This document shows, piece by piece, positions 6,740 to 14,863 of a DNA stretch of 21,094 nt; the first letter of the stretch is position 1; each line of letters starts with the position of its first letter. The translations under genes were made by a program, and so were the position numbers. Source of the stretch: Clostridia bacterium. Its GTDB lineage: Bacteria > Bacillota_A > Clostridia > Christensenellales > Aristaeellaceae. Under the pieces are notes generated by a model. The model searched no databases. It was not told the DNA's origin and worked only from the letters and a program-made list of their open reading frames with translations. The stretch covers positions 1 through 21,094 of the forward strand of contig JAFWYA010000035.1 of assembly GCA_017517815.1 (NCBI GenBank), read 5' to 3'.

Positions 6740-7678
6740 TTATTTCCTTTCGAGTTCAATATAGGTACCGAACTCCAGTTTATTTCCGTTTGCATCCGTA
6801 CCAGTCAACAGGTAACCAACGCCGGAAACATCCTGCTGCGGCATGCCGCCCGTCATCACCCAGGAGGTGTTGGGCTCGTAAACGGCGGGCGCACCCCAAT
6901 CTGTCATCTGCTGGGCAGAGTAGACAGACTGCCAGCTTACATAACCCTTATAAAAACACAGCTCTATCAGTTCGTCAGGCGTAAACGCCACTTCGCTCTG
7001 GTTAAGGATCTCAAAACCATAGAACCAGCCATTTTCTCCGCCAAAAGAATCAGACTTTTCAAGCAGCGGAGCAGGATTTTCTGTGGGCGACAAAACCATG
7101 TACGCCTTTCCATCTTCTTTTTCAATCTTTTTGGTTAAGTCGTCCAGTGTATAATTTTTCTGAATTTCCTGAGAAAGCGGCACATAGAAACCAAAGGTCA
7201 ATTCGTTCCCGTTTGCATCTGTACCGGACACCGCCACGCCATAACCGGTATCGGATGAAACAGGACGATTAATATTCGTTCCACCCACTTCCCAAGGCTG
7301 AATGGTAATATTGCGGCAGAAGCGGCTACATGCAGGACCAGTGGACACAAAAACGTCGCGTACCTCATTTTCTTCATTAAAAAAGACTTCCGTTATACAT
7401 TCCACGGTGAAGGCAACGCCATTCGTTTCTTCATACTGATAAAAAACATCCCAAAAATAGGGCATATCCTGTCGATCCGGGGCATAATTCACCTTGATAG
7501 GCGCATTGTCGCACCAGAAAGAAAGGTATGCTTTTCCCTCCTCGCGCTGCACAGGCTGAATGTACCACTCATAATCATATACATCTTCCTGCTGGGCACA
7601 GGCAAAACCCATGGTCAAGGAAATAACCGCCAGCATCAGAACGCACAGTACGACCCTTTTGCTAACCCACTTTGTCAT
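6740..7678 (-). CDS. Secreted protein with two copies of the XRE regulator's outer domain
   Basis: A 312-residue exported protein of no family I recognise. Residues 1-28 are a signal peptide with a probable cut after ACA (26-28). Two homologous repeats follow, about 46-168 and 188-310. Each starts near GKAY and ends in the same signature: GYGVAVSGTDANGNEL..FGFYVPL in the first and GVGYLLTGTDANGNKL..FGTYIEL in the second. A third copy is the outer domain of the XRE regulator encoded 2 nt downstream. The mature protein has several Cys, including ACSRFC (116-121) in repeat one. There is no sorting signal or second membrane span, so it should be released or held by binding. The ATG at 7676-7678 lies 8 nt after AAGGTGG; the GTG at 7688-7690 lies inside that ribosome site and was rejected. 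It may deliver or compete for the signal sensed by the regulator. Confidence 0.82.
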   Translation of the reverse strand: MTKWVSKRVVLCVLMLAVISLTMGFACAQQEDVYDYEWYIQPVQREEGKAYLSFWCDNAPIKVNYAPDRQDMPYFWDVFYQYEETNGVAFTVECITEVFFNEENEVRDVFVSTGPACSRFCRNITIQPWEVGGTNINRPVSSDTGYGVAVSGTDANGNELTFGFYVPLSQEIQKNYTLDDLTKKIEKEDGKAYMVLSPTENPAPLLEKSDSFGGENGWFYGFEILNQSEVAFTPDELIELCFYKGYVSWQSVYSAQQMTDWGAPAVYEPNTSWVMTGGMPQQDVSGVGYLLTGTDANGNKLEFGTYIELERK

Positions 7679-7711
7679 TGCGTATTCCACCTTACGTTTT
7701 AAAGTATATTC

Positions 7712-7740
7712 AGTATAACCGATTTACCTTTTCAGTGCAA
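7712..7740 (-). promoter_or_regulatory. Promoter of the secreted-protein/XRE operon
   Basis: The minus strand reads TTGCAC (7735-7740), 17 nt, TATACT (7712-7717). A second TATACT lies at 7703-7708. The region 7699-7717 nearly repeats 5869-5886 upstream of the surface-protein gene. The remaining intergenic DNA up to 7869 shows no gene or clear structure. Confidence 0.68.
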
Positions 7741-7869
7741 ATCACAACTATTTCAATGTATGAGCCTGACACATTATTGCGTTTTTGTCATGTAAAGTCA
7801 CGCTACATTTTGTTGCGAAAGGCTCTGGTTGTTTTACAAAGCAGAAAAGCATCCCAACTAATGCATCAA

Positions 7870-7899
7870 AAAAGGAAACCTCCGAAAAGGTTTCCTTTT
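7870..7899 (-). terminator. Rho-independent terminator of the decarboxylase operon
   Basis: On the minus strand AAAAGGAAACC pairs perfectly with GGTTTCCTTTT around an 8-nt loop and runs on in T residues. It lies 15 nt after the stop of the oadA-like gene and closes the five-gene operon. Confidence 0.9.
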
Positions 7900-7914
7900 G
7901 GCTTGTTATTGTAA

Positions 7915-9315
7915 TTACACGGGCATGGTCATTTCGCTCTTGTTGAGCATGGTGTTGTCCACCTGCAGCTGAGCGGCCTGACGATACTGGAAGAACTTCG
8001 GAGCAACCTGCGGGAACATGGCGTAGCTGAGCACGTCCTCTTCCTGCTGGTAGTAGTCGCGGATCTCCTCGCGATACTTTTCAAGCTCGGGCGGAATGTC
8101 ATCGGCAGGACGATGAGTGATCACCTTGTCATCGCCGATACACTTCTTCTTCACTTCAGGATCCACAGGTGCAGGCAGCCTGCCGTACTCGCCGCGCAGC
8201 ATGGCCTTGGTTTCCTTGGTGACCATCTTGTAACGCTCGCCGCCCAGGATGTTCATAACAGCCTGAGTACCAACGATCTGGCTGGTGGGCGTTACCAGCG
8301 GGGGCAGACCGCAGTCCTTACGAACACGCGGTACTTCGGCCAGCACGTCATAGTACTTGTCCATTGCGTTGGCCTGCTTCAGCTGGCCGATCAGGTTAGA
8401 CAGCATGCCGCCGGGAACCTGATAGATGAGGGTGTTGGCATCAGTAGACAGCACACGAGCGGGATCGCGCCAGCCGTCGTTGGTCAGCTCTTCAGCGATC
8501 TTACGGAAGTAGGCGGCGATCTCGGTCAGCGCGACCAGATCCAGACCGGTGTCATACTCGGTACCCTGCAGGGTAGCGACCATGGACTCGGTGGTGGGCT
8601 GGGAGGTACCGTTGCCCAGAGCGCTGATACAGGTGTCAACCACGTCAGCGCCGGCTTCGATCGCCTTGAGCAGGGTCATAGCGCCGGTACCGGTGGTGTC
8701 ATGGGTATGCAGCACGATGGGCAGGTCGGTTTCCTTCTTCATGCGCTTGATCAGGCTGTAAGCGCTGTAAGGCAGCAGCAGGTTAGCCATGTCCTTGATG
8801 CAGATCAGGTCAGCGCCCATCTTCTGGATGTCGGCAGCCAGCTTCACGAAGTAGTCTTCAGTGTGCACGTCGCTGATGGTGTAGCTCATGGCCACCTCAG
8901 CCTTGCCGCCGTACTTCTTGGTGGCGGTCACAGCAGTCTGCATGTTGCGCAGGTCGTTGAGAGCGTCGAAGCAGCGGATGATGTCGATGCCGTTTTCAAC
9001 AGCCTTCTTGACGAAGAACTCGACAACATCATCGGAATAATGCTTGTAGCCCAGCAGGTTCTGACCACGCAGCAGCATCTGCAGCTTGGTGTTGGGCATA
9101 GCCTTGCGCAGCTTGCGCAGGCGCTCCCAGGGATCTTCGTTCAGGAAGCGCAGGCAGCTGTCAAAAGTAGCGCCGCCCCAGCACTCCAAAGAATAGTAGC
9201 CCACTTTGTCCAGCTTTTCGAGCATGGGCTCCATCTGGGAAAACTTCATGCGCGTTGCGGCCTGGCTCTGGTGACCGTCGCGCAGGATGGTATCAGTAAT
9301 TCCAACCTTAGGCAT
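7915..9315 (-). CDS. oadA: Oxaloacetate decarboxylase alpha-type (5S) carboxyltransferase, no biotin domain
   Basis: Transfers the carboxyl group between oxaloacetate (or pyruvate) and carrier-bound biotin. The 466-residue protein has the TIM-barrel carboxyltransferase start GITDTILRDGHQS (residues 5-17), the lysine of CIKDMAN (Lys174, carbamylated in relatives) and the metal-site LHTHDTTG (His203, His205), followed by the conserved carboxylase domain (SNLIGQLKQ, TPTSQIVGTQA). It stops where longer OadA proteins add a biotinyl domain; here the carrier is separate, as in the 5S subunit of transcarboxylase. The ATG at 9313-9315 follows GAGGTG; a GTG three codons earlier falls inside that ribosome site. 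It is the last gene of the operon, 21 nt after oadB. Oxaloacetate is the likeliest substrate given the family, but pyruvate acting as acceptor is equally compatible. Confidence 0.92.
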   Translation of the reverse strand: MPKVGITDTILRDGHQSQAATRMKFSQMEPMLEKLDKVGYYSLECWGGATFDSCLRFLNEDPWERLRKLRKAMPNTKLQMLLRGQNLLGYKHYSDDVVEFFVKKAVENGIDIIRCFDALNDLRNMQTAVTATKKYGGKAEVAMSYTISDVHTEDYFVKLAADIQKMGADLICIKDMANLLLPYSAYSLIKRMKKETDLPIVLHTHDTTGTGAMTLLKAIEAGADVVDTCISALGNGTSQPTTESMVATLQGTEYDTGLDLVALTEIAAYFRKIAEELTNDGWRDPARVLSTDANTLIYQVPGGMLSNLIGQLKQANAMDKYYDVLAEVPRVRKDCGLPPLVTPTSQIVGTQAVMNILGGERYKMVTKETKAMLRGEYGRLPAPVDPEVKKKCIGDDKVITHRPADDIPPELEKYREEIRDYYQQEEDVLSYAMFPQVAPKFFQYRQAAQLQVDNTMLNKSEMTMPV

Positions 9316-9336
9316 TGTTTTCACCTCGTTGTTAGA

Positions 9337-10533
9337 TTAGCCGAACATGCTCAGCAGCATACCGGCCGCGATAGCGGAACCGATAACGCCGGCAACGTTG
9401 GGGCCCATGGCATGCATGAGCAGGAAGTTCTTGGGGTTGGCCTTCTGGCCTTCCACCTGGCTGACGCGGGCAGCCATGGGAACAGCGGACACACCGGCAG
9501 AACCGATGAGGGGATTGATCTTGCCGCCGGTCAGCTTGTTCATCAGCTTGGCCAGAAGCAGGCCGCCGGCAGTGCCGCAGCCGAAAGCGACCACGCCAAC
9601 GCACACAATCATGAGGGTCTTAGGCTGCAGGAAGGTTTCGGCAGTGGCGGTCGCACCAACAGTAACGCCCAGGAAGATGGTGACGATGTTCATCAGCTCG
9701 TTCTGCACGGTCTTGCACAGACGGTCAGCCACACCGGACTCCTTGAACAGGTTGCCCAGCATCAGGCAGCCGACCAGAGGAGCGGCAGAGGGCAGCAGCA
9801 GGCTCACGATGATGGTCACAGCAATGGGGAAAATGATCTTTTCCTTCTTGGAAACAGGACGCAGCTGCTCCATCACGATCTCGCGCTCAGCCTTGGTAGT
9901 CAGGGCACGCATGATGGGGGGCTGGATCACAGGCACCAGCGCCATATAGCTGTAGGCAGCCATGGCGATAGGTCCAAGCAGGTGGGGAGCCAGCTTACCA
10001 GTGAGGTAGATGGCAGTGGGGCCGTCAGCGCCGCCGATGATACCGGTGGAAGCAGCTTCCTGCGCGGTAAAGCCGAAAACGCTATAGCACACAACAAAGG
10101 TTATGAAGATGCCCAGCTGAGCGGCAGCGCCCAGAAGCAGGCTCTTGGGGTTGGCAATCAGGGGGCCAAAGTCGGTCATGGCGCCAACACCAATGAAGAT
10201 CAGACAGGGATAGATGCCCAGTTTAACACCCAGGTACAGATAATCCAGCAGACCGGGAGTGATGCTGGCATCGGCGCCGCCCATCAGGTTCCAGTGCACA
10301 TGGCCGCCCGCGAAAAGCTCTTCGTGGAACATGCCGGCAAAAGGCAGGTTGGTCAGCAGCATACCGAATGCGATGGGCATCAGCAGCAGGGGCTCGTACT
10401 TCTTCACGATAGCCAGGTACAGCAGCACACAGGCAACCGCGATCATGATCAGCGCTTTGGGATCCTGAAACAGGCCGTACAGACCGGAATCCGTGCAAAG
10501 CTTCAACAGGCTTTCGCCGATATTAAAGGACAT
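9337..10533 (-). CDS. oadB: Na+-translocating decarboxylase beta subunit
   Basis: The membrane subunit that decarboxylates carboxybiotin and uses the energy to export Na+. The 398-residue protein is mostly hydrophobic, with around nine to eleven membrane spans. It carries [12 protein letters not shown] (residues 165-176), whose Asp170 corresponds to the essential Na+-binding Asp of this family, and the C-terminal [17 protein letters not shown]. OadB, MmdB and GcdB are close homologues, so the sequence does not fix which substrate the complex uses. The ribosome site before its ATG is weak (AAGCGAG), unlike its neighbours, so its output may be lower than that of the carrier, from which it is 39 nt away. 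It interacts with the gamma-type subunit and the biotin carrier encoded in the same operon. Confidence 0.94.
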   Translation of the reverse strand: MSFNIGESLLKLCTDSGLYGLFQDPKALIMIAVACVLLYLAIVKKYEPLLLMPIAFGMLLTNLPFAGMFHEELFAGGHVHWNLMGGADASITPGLLDYLYLGVKLGIYPCLIFIGVGAMTDFGPLIANPKSLLLGAAAQLGIFITFVVCYSVFGFTAQEAASTGIIGGADGPTAIYLTGKLAPHLLGPIAMAAYSYMALVPVIQPPIMRALTTKAEREIVMEQLRPVSKKEKIIFPIAVTIIVSLLLPSAAPLVGCLMLGNLFKESGVADRLCKTVQNELMNIVTIFLGVTVGATATAETFLQPKTLMIVCVGVVAFGCGTAGGLLLAKLMNKLTGGKINPLIGSAGVSAVPMAARVSQVEGQKANPKNFLLMHAMGPNVAGVIGSAIAAGMLLSMFG

Positions 10534-10572
10534 GCTTTAACAGCTCGCTTTCTAGCAGTATGGGGGTGAGTC

Positions 10573-10995
<423 letters not shown>

Positions 10996-11040
10996 GATTT
11001 TATCCTCCTAAAATTATCATTTACTTTGATTGAAATAAAA

Positions 11041-11421
11041 TCAGAAACGGCTGTAGATCTGTTCTTCGCGGCCAGCGCGATTCCATGCAGGCGCATTGTT
11101 GATGCGCTTGATGTGGCGAACCACGAACTTGCCCTCGCCCATCACGATGTTGAGCGCTGCAGCAATGGCAGCGACAACCTCAGGAGAGGGCGTCTGGTCA
11201 TAAGCGGCAATGGCAGCGGAGATAGCGGCCATCACATCATCCGGCACATCATTCTTCGCAGCTTCTTTTACTTCGCCTGACTTGGACTCAGTTTTTTTTT
11301 TGCCTTCTTTGGCAGTAAACTTGGACAGGAGCGTAATGAACACGATCAGGATGACCAGACCGGAGAAAACGGTGATCATACCCAGCGCGGCAACGCCCAG
11401 ACCAAAGAACAACTTATCCAT
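11041..11421 (-). CDS. OadG-type gamma subunit of Na+-pump decarboxylase
   Basis: A 126-residue protein with one N-terminal membrane helix (about residues 5-34, GLGVAALGMITVFSGLVIL), the hallmark of OadG/MmdD gamma subunits, which hold the complex together and anchor the carboxyltransferase. A charged Lys/Glu-rich linker (35-60) leads to a small soluble part with DDVMAAISAAIAAY and EVVAAIAAALNIVMG, ending in a conserved-looking basic tail (WNRAGREEQIYSRF). It starts after GGAGAG and lies 21 nt after the mmdA-like gene and 45 nt before the carrier gene. Family membership rests on architecture and context more than on motifs. Confidence 0.83.
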   Translation of the reverse strand: MDKLFFGLGVAALGMITVFSGLVILIVFITLLSKFTAKEGKKKTESKSGEVKEAAKNDVPDDVMAAISAAIAAYDQTPSPEVVAAIAAALNIVMGEGKFVVRHIKRINNAPAWNRAGREEQIYSRF

Positions 11422-11442
11422 CGATGTCTCTCCTTTCCAGAA

Positions 11443-12915
11443 TTACATCGGCAGATTGCCGTGCTTCTTGGGCGGGTTGGAATCACGCTTGGAAGCCAGC
11501 ATCTCCATGGCAGAGATCAGCATCTGACGGGTGGTGGCGGGGTCGATGATGTCATCCACCATGCCAGCCTTGGCGGCGACAACAGCGCCGGCCACTTCTT
11601 CAATGTACTTATCAGCATATTTGGCGCGGGCAGCTTCCACGGTCAGGTCAGTATCGGCCTTGACTTCCTTGGAGTACAGCACCGCAACAGCAGCTTCAGG
11701 AGTCAGCGCAGAGATCACAGCGCCCGGCCAGGCGTAGGTGACGTCGGCATTGCCCTTGCCGCCCATAGCGACGTAGGCCTGACCGATGGCATCGCCGGTC
11801 ACGACGGCCAGCTTCGGCACGGTGGCCTCAGCGTAGGCGTACAGCAGCTGAGCCTGGGCCTTGAACAGCCATCCCTGGGCCTGGATGCTTTCCACATATA
11901 CGCCGCAGGTGTTGAGCAGACTGACGACGGGAATGTTGAAGCAGTCAGCCATGCGCACAAAGCGGGCAGCCTTCTGCAGGCAGGCAGCGCACAGCTTGCC
12001 GTTGGCGGCGATGATCGCTACGCTGCGGCCGCCCATGCGGGCCAGCACAGTCTTGACATTCTTGCCGTACTCGGCATAGAGCTCAACAGCACTGCCGTTG
12101 TCAACCAGAGCGGCGACCAGCGCGTCCGCGTCGGCAGGATCGATGGCCGGCAGCACGCGGTTCATGTCGTCGGTGTCAACGATCTCGCTGTCTTCCAGAT
12201 TGCTGGAGGGCAGCAGGTCAAGGATCTGCTTGGCCTTAGCCAGAGCTTCTTCCTCGGTTTCGGCAGTCAGAGCGCAGGTGCCCATTTCAGCAGCCAGCTT
12301 AGCGCCGCCGGTCTTCTGGGCGTCCACAACCAGGCCGTTCATGGCAGCCATAACCTGAGGACCGAAAATCATCACTTCACCAGCCTTTTCAGCCACGATA
12401 GAGACATCAGCCAGCTGGGTGATGAGGGCCGCGCCGCCGATGCAGGGGCCCAGCACCAGAGAAATGATGGGGCACACGCCGCTCATACGGGACAGCTTGT
12501 TGTAGATCTCGCTGTAAGCGCTCATGGCAGCAGCGCCTTCGTCAATGCGAACACCGGCGGAGTCCATCATGGCAACGACAGGAGCGCCGGTCTTGAGAGC
12601 CATGTCCAGGAGTTTCACGATCTTGGAAGCCTGAGCCTTGCCCATGGCGCCGCCGCGCACGGTGAAATCCTGAGCAAAGATGTAAACCGGACGCTGATCG
12701 ATGGTGGCATAACCCGTGATGACACCAGCGCCTTCCTCATTGTTGCTAACCAGCGCAAACAGCTCCACAAAGCTGCCCGCATCCGCCAGCTTTTCCACGC
12801 GTTCACGCGCAGTCAGCTTGCCGGCGTCGCGCTGCTGCTTGAGGCGCTCTTCGCTGCCGCTGAGAATGGCATTGCGAAGGTCCAGCACCTTCTGAAGGTC
12901 TTGTGAGTTGTGCAT
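11443..12915 (-). CDS. mmdA: Acyl-CoA carboxyltransferase, MmdA/12S-like, divergent
   Basis: A biotin-dependent carboxyltransferase of the crotonase fold, like the alpha subunit of methylmalonyl-CoA decarboxylase or the 12S subunit of transcarboxylase. The 490-residue protein has two halves: the first with KLTARERVEKL, RGGAMGKAQASKI, DSAGVRIDEG and LGPCIGGAA; the second with GRSVAIIAANGKL, LLYAYAEATVPK, GKGNADVTYAWPGA. Family consensus VDVPGF(L) is replaced by LNTCGVYVES and SGGARIQEG by SAGVRIDEG, so the acyl-CoA may differ from methylmalonyl-CoA. The ATG (12913-12915) follows AAGGGAG; extending upstream adds a Lys-rich segment with no matching ribosome site. It is first in the operon. The 200 bp upstream hold A/T-rich DNA without a confident promoter, an inverted repeat CTGCTAA/TTAGCAG (13020-13055), and GTTGGA/TCCAAC (12950-12977). 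Confidence 0.85.
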   Translation of the reverse strand: MHNSQDLQKVLDLRNAILSGSEERLKQQRDAGKLTARERVEKLADAGSFVELFALVSNNEEGAGVITGYATIDQRPVYIFAQDFTVRGGAMGKAQASKIVKLLDMALKTGAPVVAMMDSAGVRIDEGAAAMSAYSEIYNKLSRMSGVCPIISLVLGPCIGGAALITQLADVSIVAEKAGEVMIFGPQVMAAMNGLVVDAQKTGGAKLAAEMGTCALTAETEEEALAKAKQILDLLPSSNLEDSEIVDTDDMNRVLPAIDPADADALVAALVDNGSAVELYAEYGKNVKTVLARMGGRSVAIIAANGKLCAACLQKAARFVRMADCFNIPVVSLLNTCGVYVESIQAQGWLFKAQAQLLYAYAEATVPKLAVVTGDAIGQAYVAMGGKGNADVTYAWPGAVISALTPEAAVAVLYSKEVKADTDLTVEAARAKYADKYIEEVAGAVVAAKAGMVDDIIDPATTRQMLISAMEMLASKRDSNPPKKHGNLPM

Positions 12916-13115
12916 TTCCGTTCTCCCTTCCATGCGAATAAGGTCAATGGTTGGATGAAATTGAACGAAAGTCCAACTTGCACCCTGTTCATTTGTTTCG
13001 CCTTTCCTCTCCTGTTTTCCTGCTAATATTGATATTTTTTTCGCAATTTTAGCAGAAAAAATTTTTACAATTTTTTTCTTTTCCTTTCTGTCTGTTTTCG
13101 AAGCCTGAAAACACA

Positions 13116-13147
13116 AAAAGGGCTGTGGCTTTCAGCACAGCCCTTTT
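13116..13147 (-). terminator. Rho-independent terminator of the glycosyltransferase gene
   Basis: On the minus strand AAAAGGGCTGTG pairs perfectly with CACAGCCCTTTT around an 8-nt loop and is followed by TGTGTTTTC. It lies 4 nt after the stop codon and insulates the decarboxylase operon leader from the gene above it. Confidence 0.9.
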
Positions 13148-13151
13148 CAGT

Positions 13152-14819
13152 TTACTGAACATTGTATTCCGGATAAACTCCATCGAAGCGTTCCTGCAGC
13201 ACGTCGTCGCGGATATGAATCGTCGACAGCAGCAGTCCGTCCTTCATGCGCAGTTCATGCACAGGCGTGTAGCCTGTGTAGCGTTCATATTCATATGTAT
13301 CAGCCGAGTCGATGATGTACTCCACCTCCGGCGGATAGCCGTACCAGGTGTAGAACCGCTTCATCTGCTCCTCATCCAGAAAATAGTTGAGCGTACGTCC
13401 GGTGAAGATATCACCAGAAATGTTGATGCGAGGCGTATCATCATTGCGCAGGATGGTCTGGATCTGCTGATAGTCAGCTTCATTCCAGTAATCACGTTCC
13501 ATGCTGTCGGCCACCTGACGGCCGACAATATTGAAATACACCTTTTCAAACGGATGATTGTATACCGTCCAGCCGATCTGCCCAGCAAACAACAGACAAG
13601 CGACAGCCGCAGCAGCACGCCTCATCCATTTGTGATTCTGCATTTTTCTGAGCATTGCTCTTACACCGAACAGCGCCAGCACAATCAGGCTTGGAAAAAT
13701 GTAATACATATGCCGCCAGCTACAGTACAGTGTTACTTCCTTCACAACAGGCGTTACCAACGCGATCGCAGCCACCACAAAGCAGAGGACAAAATACCGG
13801 TATTCATTCAACAGCAGGTCACTTACGCTGCGCTGCCTGATCCTGCCGACAAGCTGTTTTCCCCCATCAATCACGCCAAATCCCATCAGGAGCAGATACC
13901 AGATGGGCGCTGTCAGCACGATCCACACCGGCAGATAATACCACGGAAGCTGATTGGCCGGATAGAATTTGCCAAGGAACAAAACATTTCCGCCGTATTT
14001 GGTGAAATTGGAGAAAGTACCGAACACATTGCGCAGATAATCGATGGGATCATTCCACGCCACAGGCGAAACGATGATATAGAACCCAAAAACCAACACG
14101 ATATTGATGCAGTACCGCGGCAAATCCTTCTTCAGCCACCGGCGCAGTTCTGGCTTTGCAAACCTGCCCTGCAGCGCGTCGCGCAGCACACGATACCCGA
14201 ACAATACAGCCGGAAACATAAATCCAATGAAGCGGGTGTTTGCACACAGGGCAAACACAAAAGCGCTGATGACTTCGTTTAGCCGTTTTCCTTCTTTTTC
14301 AATGCAAATAGCTGTCACAAGCAGCGACGCACAGCAGCTGGCTGCAAACATCATGTCCTTGATATTGGTGAACTGTTCGCCCCAGAAGCGTGGATACAGC
14401 GCACACATCAGCATACCCAGAAGCGCCAGCCACCCATCGCGAAAAACCTTTTTACAAAAGAAGTAGAAACATACCCATCCGGTCATGCAAACCAGAAACG
14501 TATACAAGTGCCTGAGCAAAAACGCATCGCGCAGCGGCATGGTAAACCCGGTCAGATGTTCCACGGCAACCATAGGTAACTGCAAGGCCACGCCATAATA
14601 ACGGTCAGCGTATTCAGAAAGTTCCTGATCAAAGACGCTGATTTCCTTGTCAAACAACATTTCTGCCGCATGCTGATAACTCATGAATGCGCTTTCGCGC
14701 TCGACGTTTTCATCCACCGTCAGGCCGTAATCCTGATAAGTATACCGGCCAACGACCAGCATGATCACCAGCACCAGCCAGAAGCAGACTGTCGCCCAAC
14801 GCTCTTTGGTCAAACGCAT
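13152..14819 (-). CDS. Multi-span membrane protein, probable GT-C type glycosyltransferase
   Basis: A 555-residue membrane protein with about ten hydrophobic spans and a soluble C-terminal part (about 450-555). The first outer loop carries YGLTVDENVE with Asp36-Glu37, the position where GT-C enzymes such as ArnT and PMT relatives have their catalytic acidic pair. A second motif, YPRFWGEQFTNIKD, recalls the RFF..SFYNPKD loop of this superfamily. Such enzymes move a sugar from a polyprenyl-phosphate donor to a wall polymer, lipid or protein on the outer face; the acceptor cannot be inferred. The ATG at 14817-14819 follows GGGGGAG. A terminator hairpin lies between this gene and miaA, only about 20 nt upstream, so it depends on read-through or on a promoter inside miaA. 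Confidence 0.75.
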   Translation of the reverse strand: MRLTKERWATVCFWLVLVIMLVVGRYTYQDYGLTVDENVERESAFMSYQHAAEMLFDKEISVFDQELSEYADRYYGVALQLPMVAVEHLTGFTMPLRDAFLLRHLYTFLVCMTGWVCFYFFCKKVFRDGWLALLGMLMCALYPRFWGEQFTNIKDMMFAASCCASLLVTAICIEKEGKRLNEVISAFVFALCANTRFIGFMFPAVLFGYRVLRDALQGRFAKPELRRWLKKDLPRYCINIVLVFGFYIIVSPVAWNDPIDYLRNVFGTFSNFTKYGGNVLFLGKFYPANQLPWYYLPVWIVLTAPIWYLLLMGFGVIDGGKQLVGRIRQRSVSDLLLNEYRYFVLCFVVAAIALVTPVVKEVTLYCSWRHMYYIFPSLIVLALFGVRAMLRKMQNHKWMRRAAAAVACLLFAGQIGWTVYNHPFEKVYFNIVGRQVADSMERDYWNEADYQQIQTILRNDDTPRINISGDIFTGRTLNYFLDEEQMKRFYTWYGYPPEVEYIIDSADTYEYERYTGYTPVHELRMKDGLLLSTIHIRDDVLQERFDGVYPEYNVQ

Positions 14820-14837
14820 GTTGTGCTCCCCCATTTC

Positions 14838-14863
14838 AAAAAATGCTGCGCAGAGCAGCATTT
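14838..14863 (-). terminator. Terminator hairpin overlapping the miaA stop codon
   Basis: On the minus strand AAATGCTGC pairs with GCAGCATTT around a 5-nt loop and runs into T residues (six in all). Its upstream arm contains part of the miaA TAA codon (14862-14864). A ribosome terminating there would cover the arm, so translation of miaA could favour read-through into the glycosyltransferase gene. Confidence 0.75.

Noticed and set aside
8113..10569. Very long open frame on the plus strand (818 codons) opposite oadA/oadB
   Set aside because: It is antisense to two clear genes and results from their codon bias. It has no ribosome site and its His/Gln-rich translation has no fold-like pattern.
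11461..12906. Plus-strand open frame of 481 codons opposite the mmdA-like gene
   Set aside because: His/Ala/Gly-rich shadow of a high-bias gene with no ribosome site.
13010..13090. A promoter for the decarboxylase operon in the A/T-rich leader
   Set aside because: Several TTG and TAAAAT-like boxes occur, but none is paired at 16-18 nt; choosing one would be arbitrary.
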